This document shows positions 34,537 to 43,990 of a DNA stretch of 64,000 bases, piece after piece. Source of the DNA: Miscanthus floridulus (taxonomy: Eukaryota; Streptophyta; Magnoliopsida; Poales; Poaceae); NCBI RefSeq assembly GCF_019320115.1, contig NC_089589.1:17609641-17673640 (forward strand), given 5' to 3'. The stretch's first letter is position 1. Each line of letters opens with the position of its first letter. The position numbers and the translations under genes were made by a program. The notes below the pieces were generated by a model that was given only the letters and a program-made list of their open reading frames with translations, was not told the origin of the DNA and did no database searches.

Positions 34537-35933
34537 ATGGAGGACCGTCAGTGGATGTACACGGGGCGAAGAAGTCGAAACGATTACGACGTGGATTGGG
34601 TGAAGAGGACAGATGACTTCTTGAAACATGCATTTGGCGAGGGTGTAGCTAAAGGGCATTCTCTAGTTTGGTGTCTGTGCAGCCACTGTGACAACAGGAG
34701 AAGGGTGGACAAGCAGGCCATGGGTAAACATCTTGTGTACCATGGTTATACGCCGGGCTACCACCGGTGGATCTACCATGGTGAAGCCGATCGTATCAGA
34801 GAGGAGGTGGTGAGACCACGTCTCGAGCCTTTTGATGATGATGCTGGGGTAGCAGACATGATAGATGACGCTCACCAAGCTCAGTTCGCTGAAGGACGTG
34901 ACAAGGAGGAGATGGAGGCAAACGTAGAAGCCTTCTACAAAATGTTGGACTCGGCGTCTAAACCCCTTCACGAGCATACAAATATTTCTCAGCTGGATGC
35001 CATTGGGCGTGTGATGGGGCTGAAGGCCGAGTTAAACCTGAGTCGAGAAGGCTTCGATAAGATGTTGACTGTGTTTGGCACCATGCTACCGAAGAACCAC
35101 ATTCTGCCCCCCAACTTGTACGAGTCAGAAAAACTCCTTCGTGCGCTCAAGATGCCATATGATAAGGTACATTGTTGTCCAAAAGGGTGTGTCCTATTTT
35201 GGAAAGAACACGAGCATGCAAAGTACTGTCCGAAGTGTGGATCCTCCAGATACCTAGAGGTAGTATCTGGTGATGGCCAAAAGGTGCAGCTTACGATCCC
35301 CACGAGAGTCTTACGTCACCTTCCTTTCATAGCGAGGATCCAACGACTTTTCATGACCGAGGAAACTGCGAATTTGATGGTGACAAACCTCTTAAACCTG
35401 TCATGTTCAAATGCCATTGGTTCAATCCTCGCGAAACGAGACTGACCCCTCATCTTGGGCTAGTCGAGGTGCGAGAAGATTCCGTTTATCCGGGAAAAGA
35501 CATCTACATTGTGGCTCAACAGGCCGTGCAGGTGTATTACACGAGATATGCCAACCAAGCCAAACAGGAGCTTCAGGGTTGGGCTATTGTGCACCAGGTT
35601 TCTCCACACAGCAAACTACCAACCCCTAACGATGACGATTACAACTTTAACACAAACACATATGATGGAGAGTTCTATCAGGAAGATGGGCTACCGGGGA
35701 CGCTTCAGATAGTCCTACCCGAGGCCCTCGAAATGGAAGTAGACAACGAAACAGTTGATGACGAGGACGATGGAGATGTGGTGCAAAATGCCAAGGACAT
35801 ACAAATGCTTGAGCGATTACTTGTAGCAAGTGACGAGGACGATAACATAGAACCCTCGGATAGTGTTGCCTATTTGGATAATGTTGACAGTGATGACGAG
35901 ACCTATAATCCCAATCATGAAGATTATTCGTAA
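34537..35933 (+). pseudogene. TNP2 transposase with core deleted (inner CACTA)
   Basis: The first frame (34537-35445) begins MEDRQWMYTGRR and contains the transposase-associated domain (CLCSHCDNRR; YHGYTPGYHRWIYHGE), then the N-terminal part of TNP2 (CPKGCVLFWKEHEHAKYCPK). Near 35390-35400 it jumps to the distal DUF4216-like part in another frame (35403-35933: FKCHWFNPRET, VYPGKDIYIVAQQAVQVYY) and an acidic tail ending NPNHEDYS. The catalytic middle, roughly 1.5 kb or more when compared with 999-4289, is absent. The deletion also shifts the frame, so no transposase can be made. Confidence 0.88.
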
Positions 35934-36056
35934 TACATGTAATACTATGTCTTGTTTATTTATTTTCATTTATATTTTGTTTATTTATTTTCAGTCTCTA
36001 ATATGTGTACTAACAAGTCTTGTTCATTCTTCGTGCGTGCAGGTGATTGATCAAAG

Positions 36057-38286
36057 ATGGCGAGTAGCCGGCCACGACGTGACACACCCTCGGCTTACGC
36101 GAGGAGGCCGCCGGAGGAGGGGGAGGCAGGCAAGGGACAGTTGCAGGAGGCAGCGGGAGGACGAGGGACAACGGCAAGAGGCCGCGGGAGGAGGGGGAGG
36201 CAGACGACAGGAGGCAGTGGTAGGAGGCAGCGGACTCAGCCCCCTGAGCCCGTGCCACCGACGGAGGAGGAGGAGGAGCAGGGTGCGGCGCCCGAGGACG
36301 AGGGAGGCGAGGCGTCGGGTGTCTACCAGCGAGGCCCGGCGACGCTCCCTTCGTTTCCGCTTCCTCAGAACCGTCTAGTGCTTCGCCCTATGCCGCCCAA
36401 GTAAGTAAATATAAATGATATCACAACTACTTCATATGATATGTTTGAAATCGAAAGAGAAACTGATAAATTTTCTTCTTACTTGTGTAGGGCTTGGGAG
36501 GTGTTGTCAGGTACTCCTCTGCGCTCTCCCGCGATCGTCTTGGGTGTGTTGTGTTGGAAGTGGTTCCCCGGCATTGTGGAGTTGCCGTCGGAGGCCCGAG
36601 AGCCAGCCTACACGTGGGAGAGGTACACCCTGGGCGAGGACGACCAGTACCGCAACAAGCAGGAGCGGATACTTGCTGAGTTTTGGGTAAGTTCCTCTCG
36701 CACAACATTAATCAATCCTTCACATTGAATTCTATTTTTTTCAAATAACGATTGGATATATCATCTTTTATGCAGAGGTTTTTCAGGGCCGAAGAAGGAA
36801 CCGAGGGCCTCGCTGATCGTGTGGCGCATGCAGCCTGTAGGAAGTATGTCACCGACATGTTTCACGAGGCGCGCGTCCAGGCCCACATAGACTACTACGC
36901 GTCGGCTCGTAGAATGACAGTCACCAAGAGGGAGGCTCGACAGATGACGCTGACCCAGGAGCAGTACCTTGAGGTACATGAATAACATTGATATTGTTTT
37001 GTTTTTGAATTAAATATGTTCAATTTCATCTTCATATATGTCAAACACTCGTTGACATGTAGGTGATTCCCTAGTGGTGCCGAGCGCATGCCGACGCCTG
37101 GACAATGATCGTGGCTAGGTGGTTCACGCCGGCCTACATAGAGAAGCACGAGTCTCAGCGGGCACTGCGTATGCTCAGGCCAGCTGCCACTCACCATCAA
37201 GGCAGCAGGAGTCTCCCCGGATTCAAATCGGCATATGTAAGTGATTTTTCTTCTATTTAGTTTCACGCTTAACGTATGCCTGATTGCTCACCACCTGCCG
37301 CCTTTCTCGCAGGAGGCTGCGCACCCGGACGAGGATGTCTCGATGTTCACGGCATGGGCTATGTCCCACCAGACCAGGGTGGCCGGCGACGTCACCTGGG
37401 ACCCGGCTGCCCCTCGCGAGGCATACTCCGACCCTAACGTGTACACTAAAGTCCAGGAGTACACGTCGGCGGTACAGCAGCGGCATGGGCCAGAGTACGA
37501 CGTCCGCACCGAGCCCATTGATGCCGAGGCCATCATGAGGCTCGGTGGCGGCAGGAAGCACGGCCGGACGTGGATTGCGAACGCCGCCATCGACCCCACC
37601 ACTGTTCCCACTCTGAGCCAGCTCCGAGCACAGAGCACGAGTTCCAGCCAGCCCATACGCTCACGGCCTACTCCGACACTGCAGCGGGTCGATGCGCTCG
37701 AGGTAATTCTTGTTTTACTCGTCGTAAATTAATATTCTCACACTTGAGTTAGTTTTGCATTACTAAAATATTGGAGTGCAATATTGCAGGCCCAGAACAA
37801 CGAGAAGACGGCGCAGATCACGGCCCTCACTGCTCGGCTGGAGGCTGAGCAGGCCGCTCGGGAGGCCCAGGAGGTCAGGATTGCAGAAATGATGCGAATC
37901 ATGCAAGCTCTTGGGCAGAAGACGGGTGTGCCTGTGCAGATGTCAGCTCCTCCGCCTCAGGTGCCGCACGCGTTTGCAGCTACTCCTGTAAGCGTTAAAG
38001 TTCACTTCTCGCTTGTGTGACATAGAAACCCAGAGAACACTAGCTACTGATTTGCTTGTATGACATAGAAACCCAGACAACACTAGCTATAAAAAATTTG
38101 ATAGGTTTTTGTCTAAATACTAAAACTGTAGTCCTAGAATAATTACTGCAATCTCACATAAGCATATAATTGTTTGTGCAGCCTCAGTCGGCGGGTTCCA
38201 ATAACCCCCCTCGTGCGTCACCTGATTCTGGAGGCTTCGTTATACCACCCTCGACGCAGAGGCCAGACGGTTGGGAAGGTTGGTGA
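36057..38286 (+). CDS. CACTA ORF2 (TnpA-like), seven exons, one in-frame stop
   Basis: Exons with consensus GT-AG borders: 36057-36400, 36491-36686, 36776-36973, 37063-37236, 37313-37702, 37790-37987, 38182-38286. The product starts MASSRPRRDTPSAYARR with an Arg/Gly-rich low-complexity exon. A conserved middle follows (AWEVLSGTPLRSPAIVLG, RLGGGRKHGRTWIANA, the En/Spm transposase_24-type region), then a coiled coil (TARLEAEQAAREAQEVR) and a tail ending GGFVIPPSTQRPDGWEGW. Role by analogy with En/Spm TnpA: binding the subterminal TTTGCCGAGGGC repeats. The only visible lesion is TAG at 37072-37074 in exon 4. Frames agree across every junction. Confidence 0.82.
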
Positions 38287-38549
38287 CGCAGAGGCCAGAC
38301 GGTTGGAGAGGTTGGCCAGCCTCAGTCGGATTTGAACTTGTGGACTTGACACTTGAGTTAGATTGTGGACTTATGGAATTGTTGAATTTGGACTTGTGAT
38401 GATACATGTGATATCTGTGAGATATATGTGATATTTGTGAGATATATGTGATGATTGTGATATTTGTGGGATATTTCTGCTGTTGAATATATATATATAT
38501 ATTTTTGTCTGCATGGAAAGCAAGAAACAGGTGGAATGTTGAAAATTTT
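38287..38549. other. 3' region of inner ORF2
   Basis: Short 3' untranslated-type sequence with GTGATATTTGTGAGATATATG-like repeats; nothing else is seen. Confidence 0.4.
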
Positions 38550-39093
38550 CACTGGTCTTTGCCGAGGGCCTTGACCATAGCCCTCGGCAAAGAAAATCCC
38601 AGGAAAAATTAAAAACAGGTCTTTGCCGAGGGCCTTAACCATAGCCCTCGGCAAAGAAATTCCCAGGAAAAATTAAAAAGTAGGTCTTTGCCGAGGGTTT
38701 TGAACACAGCCCTCGGTAAAGAAATTCCGAGACAAAAATAAAAACGTAGGTCTTTGCCGAGGGCCTTCGATATAGCTCTCGGCAAAGAAATTCCGAGAAA
38801 AAAAAAGAAAATAGCTCTTTGCCGAGGGCCTCTATGTCAGCCCTCGGCAAAGACACCGTGGAAAATAACCGCGAACCTAACGACTACTTTACTTTGCCGA
38901 GGGCCGCCGTTAGCCCTCGGCAAATACTATGCCGAGTGCCCGAAAAAAGGCCCTCGGCAAAGAGTCCTTCGCCGACGTTTTTTTTCCCGAGGGTTCTTCA
39001 CCGAGGGCTGCCCTCGGCAAATCCTTCGCCGACGGCTGAAGAGCCTTTGCCGAGGGCTTCAGGCCCTCGGCAAAGACCCTGCGTCCAGTAGTG
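38550..39093. repeat. Subterminal array, inner CACTA 3' side
   Basis: Regular units TCTTTGCCGAGGGC ... GCCCTCGGCAAAGA, each followed by an A-rich spacer, ending at the terminus GTCCAGTAGTG. Units near 38558-38800 form an almost regular tandem series of about 70 bp. Confidence 0.9.
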
Positions 39094-39108
39094 TTCCCGG
39101 TAGTGATT

Positions 39109-39389
39109 AATTGGACAGCAAGCACTGAATCCAGCCATAGATCCTCCCAGAAAGTGATCGTGGAGCCATCTCCTAGAGTGCACCTAGCAATCCTTCGATA
39201 GATGCCATTGAGTCTCATCACATCGCGCCACCAGAAGGAGCCGAGCTCTCTGCAAGTGTGTGTGGCTTTGTCCGTGTAATAGGTATCCCAAACCAATCTC
39301 ACCCAAGGCACATCCTCTTTGTTGTAGAATTTGTGGAGTTGCTTGAGTAACAACGCATCATTTTGCAATCTCAAGTTAATCACTCCCAA
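39109..39389 (-). pseudogene. LINE reverse transcriptase C-terminus (proximal part)
   Basis: The minus frame reads GVINLRLQNDALLLKQLHKF, then GSFWWRDVMRLNGIY and GSTITFWEDLWLDSVLA. It continues, after removal of the CACTA nest and one target copy, into the zf-RVT region at 25550-24816, with a one-base frame difference at the join. Upstream of 39389 the LINE is truncated. Confidence 0.88.
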
Positions 39390-39958
39390 CCCTAAACCCT
39401 AAACCATACACGGATATTATGGCTAATCAAATATTATTACTAGCTGGCGCCCTCGTTGGAAGATACACCACTGGGTCCTTTCGCTGATCGGTGCATCTCA
39501 ATGTATTGGTATGCTTCTTCATTCCTATAAATTTTTTTGTGACCAAATTTTATCGAAAATGTATGTCTACATTTTATAATCTGTAAATCCGTAAATAATA
39601 TTGCAATAACATCTTTAGAAGCCTGTGATTGAAGACTGAATCAGAAAACAAGTGTACAGAATTTGAAATTTATGTTCATGGAACTGTTTATCATTTTTTT
39701 CTTCAATTTGAGTTTAATGACAAATAATTTTCCCCTTAATATACAGTTATCATGTTTATGATCTCATGGACTTTTACCGTGGTCTCCCTAACCTCTCAAG
39801 CCTTATCTACTACTACGTCAGCTTAAAAGGAAAGGCTGGTGACTGGGGAGATGGATTTAAAACTGCATACTTTCAACTGGCTCTGCGAAGCCTCCGATCA
39901 CCCGGAGGTAGAATATTTTTACATGGAAAATAAACATTATTTAGCTGAGCTACAAGTG

Positions 39959-40839
39959 CACTAGTACACAGAACATTAGTACTGGCGGTTCTAAACGTAT
40001 TTTTATTGGCGTTTGTATCAACCGCTAGTGCCTAAAGGCCAGTGAAAATCGTGAAGTTCACAGGCGTCTTCTAGAGAACCACCACTACAATTGATTTACA
40101 CTGGCTGTTTTCTTAAGAAAACCGCCACTACAAATTATTTTCAAAAATTACAAATTGGCCTAAAAATAGCAAATTTTTTTATTTGAGGAGGCTGGCGCAC
40201 AAGGCATCCGTACACGGTTCTGATTGTTTTCATTCGAACTCAGCACCCTCAAGCCTCATACGTTACGCCCCTTACCATTGCACCCCAAAGTCACTTTTTG
40301 TGACTAAAGAGCAGAAATATACTCCATTAGTATTCACTACCGTAGATTTTAAAATTGAGATTTAAAGTCCTAAATGGATTCAAATGAAAAAAAGTTTCAA
40401 CTACAAACTTTTAAATCTCGTCGAGATCTAAAACTTGCATTTTGATCGTTTTCCCATCGGAGGCCATTTGAGAAATTCAAAAAAAATATAAATTTTAAAA
40501 TTATTAATGTTAAAACAAAATTTATGCATCCTAAATGATTTTAAATGAAAAAGTTGTCAACTACAAAGTTGTAGATCTTTTTTAATCCTACAATTTTTAT
40601 TTAGACCATTTCTCCATCTGAGATCATTTGAAAAACTCAAAAAATTAATTTCAAATTATTTGTAGTGGCGCTAGGTTATGAAAACCGCCACTATAAATAT
40701 ATTTTTACTGGTTGTTTTCTTAAGGCTACCGCCAGTAGAAATCATATATTTTTACTAGCGGTAATCTTAAGAAAATAGCCAGTAAAAATGAATTTACATT
40801 GGCGGTTCATGACCTAGACCCACAGTTTTGTTTCTAGTG
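39959..40839. mobile_element. Small CACTA-like element in CCC1 intron
   Basis: Ends read CACTAGTACACAGAAC (39959) and GTTTTGTTTCTAGTG (40839). Subterminal motifs ACTGGCGGTTTTCTTAAG and complements lie near both ends; the centre has 110-bp units like those in element 2 (TTGTCAACTACAAAGTTGTA). A tRNA-like module lies on the minus strand at about 40185-40270 (B-box-like GAGTTCGAATG). The flanking triplets GTG and GCT do not match, so the exact borders are uncertain. Confidence 0.65.
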
Positions 40840-42147
40840 GCTCCTATACATTACGAACCTCCACTGAAAAAATGGCCACCACCAAGAGAAATCGTTGTTG
40901 TACTAGCTCCATGTTATATAACTATCATTATTTTCGTGCAGCAAATAACGTGCATCCAAAAAATTGGTACCCCATTCTCTTATATTTTGCTGCCCTTGGG
41001 GTAAGCTTCCAAAAAAATGTAACACGTGCCATCCAAAACTTGCAGATTTTGCCAATTGCATGAAGAAAAAGGGCCGTGGCATGTCGATTTTTGTCTCAGT
41101 CATTGATGGTGATTACCATGAATAATCAGCTGAGGAAGCAAATACAGCTTATCGTCAACTTAGTGACGACTGTAAGCATTGTGAGGGTGTCGCTGAGCTC
41201 AATATCTGACGGTTTCAGCAGCATTGTTCAGATAATGGGCCTAGGCAACTTGAAACCAAATATTGTTGTCATGCAATCTCCTGAGATATGGCGTCGCGAG
41301 AATCTAACACAGATACACTGTCATCATTTATCAGCATCATAAATGTCTGCATTATTGCTAACAAGGCTATTGTTATTGTGAAAGGACTTGATGAGTGGCC
41401 TAACACCACTGCAGACGCCCTCTTTGCCGAGTGCTGGGGGCACTCGGCAAAGCCAGCCAAGCACTCGGCAAAGGCTTTGCCGAGTGCCGCACTCGCCAAA
41501 GGTCTCTCGGCAAATATTTTATCGGCAAAAATTTCTTTGCCGAGTGCCAAAAATCGACACTCGGCAAAGTCTTTGCCGAGTGCCAAGCCCGCACTCGGCA
41601 AAAAAATAACTGCCGTCAACATTTGACGCCGGCTTTGCCGAGAGCCAGGGCTCAGCACTCGGCAAAGAAACCATTTTTTTAAAAAAATCTTTTTAAAAAT
41701 AGTCTTTGCCGAGTGGTACCACCTGACACTCGGCAAAATTGACCTCTTTGCCGAGTGCCAGGCTGTGGCACTCGGCAAAACTGGGGAAGTGGCTGTTTTT
41801 GCAGCATTTTTTTCCAGCTTTGCCGAGTGCCACACCCCTGGCACTCGGCAAAGACTTCTTTGTCCAGTGTTGGCACTCGGCAAAGCTGGGAAATTTGCTA
41901 TTTTTTTTGTTTGTTGCTTTCCTTCAAAAGCAAACACGCAAAACTCATATATAATACATGAGACAGCACACAGGCATTTAGCATCACACAAAACGCATAC
42001 ATAATCCATCACATACATCCATAATACATCACAAGCACATCCAACATCCATCACAAGCACATCCTCCTGCATAATCCATCACACGCATATCCAATGTGCA
42101 AATCCATGACAACATCTAAGAAGTCTTCATCCAACACAAGTCCTAGA

Positions 42148-42625
42148 TCAAGAAAAGTCAATGAAACATGAAGGACCCGCGCAAGTACGGTACCGATGAG
42201 GTGCTCGAAGTGGAACCCCCCGCCACCCCCCAGAGGAAGTGTCACCCCCTCCTGTCTGGGGGGCCAGCTGCTGGTCCTCGTCGTTAGTGGTCGTCGTCCG
42301 GTCCTCCTCGGGCGGGGGCACGGCAGACGACTGCACCGCCCTCCTCGGACGGCCGCGGGGGCGGCGGGCCAGACGGCTCCTCGCCGACGCCTCCGCCTCC
42401 TGAGTCGTCCTCGCGTAGAGCGAGTTGCAGGTCCGGGTCCGCCTTCCGCCTGGCATTTTGTCGAGTGCCTGCAAATACAAAGAGTAAACCAGTTAGCACA
42501 ATATAGACAAATATAGAGATGCAAAATGAACGAAACATAACTAGAAAATAATAATAGTATAGTATTACATGAATTAGAAATAATCTTCAGGATCGGCAGC
42601 GGCCGGATCATAAGTGATGACGTCC
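42148..42625 (-). pseudogene. TNP2 tail and ORF2 exon 1 remnant
   Basis: The minus frame VITYDPAAADPEDYF then stop (to 42574) corresponds to the TNP2 C-terminus of the other CACTA elements. About 120 nt downstream, from 42456, an Arg-rich ORF2-type exon 1 begins MPGGRRTRTCNSLYAR and runs to about 42150. Later ORF2 exons are absent. This is a remnant of the same gene pair. Confidence 0.65.
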
Positions 42626-43032
42626 TCCAAACGTTTTCAAATTTTTACCACCGCATATGCATGTGATATCACGACATCTCGCCAAGTTTCATGATTTTCG
42701 GGATTCGTTTGAATTTTATAGAATTAAATAACCACTCGCACGCAAGTTCGCGACGTTGCCCCGTGAGCACGTTGATCGAAATTTGGAGACAGTTCCTAGA
42801 TTTAGCATAAAGTGACACTAACAAACAAGAATAACATTTTTGGAATGGATCAAAACTATTATTCGATGCACCTGCAGTTTAAACCTACATTTTCTGGAAA
42901 ATTGCAAGAAAACGAAATAAAGTGAAGAAATATAGCAAACAGCAATGAAATTGTGCCAAATTTGAACATGTTGTTCATGGTACAAATACAAATCTAAGAA
43001 AAAAAGTTGGTGGCAAAAAACAAAAAAAAATT
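42626..43032. other. Non-coding interior of the 41404 CACTA
   Basis: AT-rich sequence without coding or repeat structure. It occupies the same place as the repeat-free gap at 31136-31815 of the outer element. Confidence 0.4.
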
Positions 43033-43990
43033 ATTTTGCCGAGTGCCAAGGTTTGGCACTCGGCAAAGTGAATATTTTGCCGAGTGCTAACCCTAGGCAC
43101 TCGGCAAAGCCAATATTTTGCCGAGTGCCAAACAGAAGGCACTCGGCAAAGAGGACGGCGTTGGGTACCGTTATCCCCGGGCGCCTCTTTGCCGAGTGCC
43201 CAACTTTGCCGAGTGTCTGGCACTGGGCAAAGTTTGGCTTTGCCGAGTGCCTTATTTTGCCGAGTGCCAGACACTCGGCAAAGCCCTATTTGCCGAGTGC
43301 CAAGTTTCGCCGAGTGCGGCACTCGGCAAAGGTGGCCTTTGCCGAGTGCCCAATATTTGGCACTCGGCAAAGATTTGAGCACTGGGCAAAGTCCCGGTTT
43401 CCTGTAGTGTAATGAGTACCAGAGACTGTATGGGACCATTGACCAATATACTAGATGGATTGTGAGGGATGGAGGACTAATGCTTCTGCTGTCTCAGCTC
43501 CTACTCGCCAGAGATGGTTTTGAAAGCTGTAAGATTCAGGTATTCTGCATAGCAGAAGAGGGCACATAAGCCGAGGAGCTAAAGGCTGGTGTGAAAAAGT
43601 ATCTGTATGATCTGCGGATGCAAGCTGAGGTTATTGTTGCGACCATGATGTCAATGAAGCGCATTCTGAGATCAGCACTAATGCTAAGAAGAATACGCAA
43701 GCGCTCAGGATAGAATCAGAGCATACCTTTCTCTGATAAAGGAGACTGCACAAAGAGAAGGGCGGCCACTGATGGAGGATGGCAGGCAAGTCGTGGTCAA
43801 TGAAGAGAAGGTTGAGAAGTTCCTCTATATGATGCTAAAGCTGAATATAACTATCGTCAAGTACTCCATATGATGGCAGGCGTGGTGCTGGTGAGCCTCC
43901 CACCACCTCCTCTGGAATATATGGATATGCTTGTCGTGAACGTACCACGTATGCTGATAGTTAGGGGATAAAGAGATGTTGTCACACTTT

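Larger units (their letters stand above)
32231..39093 (+). mobile_element. Inner CACTA element, non-autonomous, plus strand
   Basis: Starts CACTACTGGAAACAGC and ends GCGTCCAGTAGTG, with duplication TTC at 32228-32230 and 39094-39096. It inserted nine bases from the end of the outer CACTA. Subterminal units are TTTGCCGAGGGC. It carries a promoter-like TATA box, a leader with a large inverted repeat, an internally deleted TNP2 (34537-35933) and an almost intact seven-exon ORF2 (36057-38286). Length 6863 bp. Confidence 0.95.
25554..39105 (-). mobile_element. Outer CACTA element, non-autonomous, minus strand
   Basis: Borders are CACTACCGGACTCC at 25554 and CCGGTAGTG at 39105, with the duplication ATT at 25551-25553 and 39106-39108. 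Its own length is about 6.7 kb because 32231-39093 is a later insertion. Subterminal arrays use TTTGCCGAGAGC (25560-26037; 30807-31135; 31816-32225). On the minus strand it carries the last ~30 codons of TNP2 and a seven-exon ORF2, so it is a deletion derivative needing TNP2 in trans. It sits in the coding region of a LINE. Confidence 0.93.
24729..39401 (-). mobile_element. L1-type LINE, 5'-truncated, hosting two CACTA elements
   Basis: The flanking duplications are AACCATACATGGA (24716-24728) and AACCATACACGGA (39402-39414), 12 of 13 identical. The run TTTTTTTT at 24729 is the poly-A tail of a minus-strand LINE. Own sequence is only about 1.1 kb (24729-25550 and 39109-39401); the remainder is the CACTA nest. 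The 5' end is truncated within the reverse transcriptase region. Confidence 0.88.
41404..43409 (-). mobile_element. Non-autonomous CACTA inside CCC1 exon
   Basis: Right end is GTTTCCTGTAGTG; left end is CACCACTGCAGACGCC, a mutated CACTA terminus that aligns to the other end over 25 bases. The duplication is TAA (41401-41403 and 43410-43412). Removing the element restores the cotransporter reading Trp-Pro-Asn-Glu-Tyr. Subterminal units are TTTGCCGAGTGC (41420-41890 and 43033-43400). Its interior retains only the TNP2 tail and ORF2 exon 1, both on minus. Confidence 0.92.
39444..43990 (+). pseudogene. CCC1: Cation-chloride cotransporter (CCC1 type) pseudogene
   Basis: Three exons of the C-terminal half are readable. 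39444-39511 has WRPRWKIHHW; 39747-39907 has FKTAYFQLALRSLRS after a one-base shift; 40942 onward (interrupted 41404-43409) reads HPKNWYP, ADFANCMKKKGRGMSIFVS, GLGNLKPNIVV, IVRDGGLMLLLSQLLLARD, KYLYDLRMQAEVIV and VPRMLIVRG near 43970. These match the cytosolic C-terminus of plant CCC1, a plasma/endomembrane Na-K-Cl symporter. Introns are retained, so it is not a processed copy. Stops (for example TAA 41123-41125), several frameshifts and three transposon insertions in or next to it (LINE, two CACTA) show it is dead. The N-terminal transmembrane half is missing. Confidence 0.88.

Noticed and set aside
25560..39093. Regularly spaced short repeats (TTTGCCGAGAGC / GAGGGC) that superficially look like a CRISPR array
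   Set aside because: Units occur in both orientations as inverted pairs, lie at transposon ends and vary in spacing. This is a plant genome and these are CACTA subterminal repeats.
39956..40842. A 3-bp target duplication for the intron CACTA-like element
   Set aside because: Flanking triplets are GTG and GCT; no shift of the borders by a few bases gives a convincing match, so no TSD is claimed.
41269..42072. A 267-codon minus-strand open frame
   Set aside because: It runs from cotransporter exon sequence through the CACTA border and repeat array, so it cannot be an ancestral gene.
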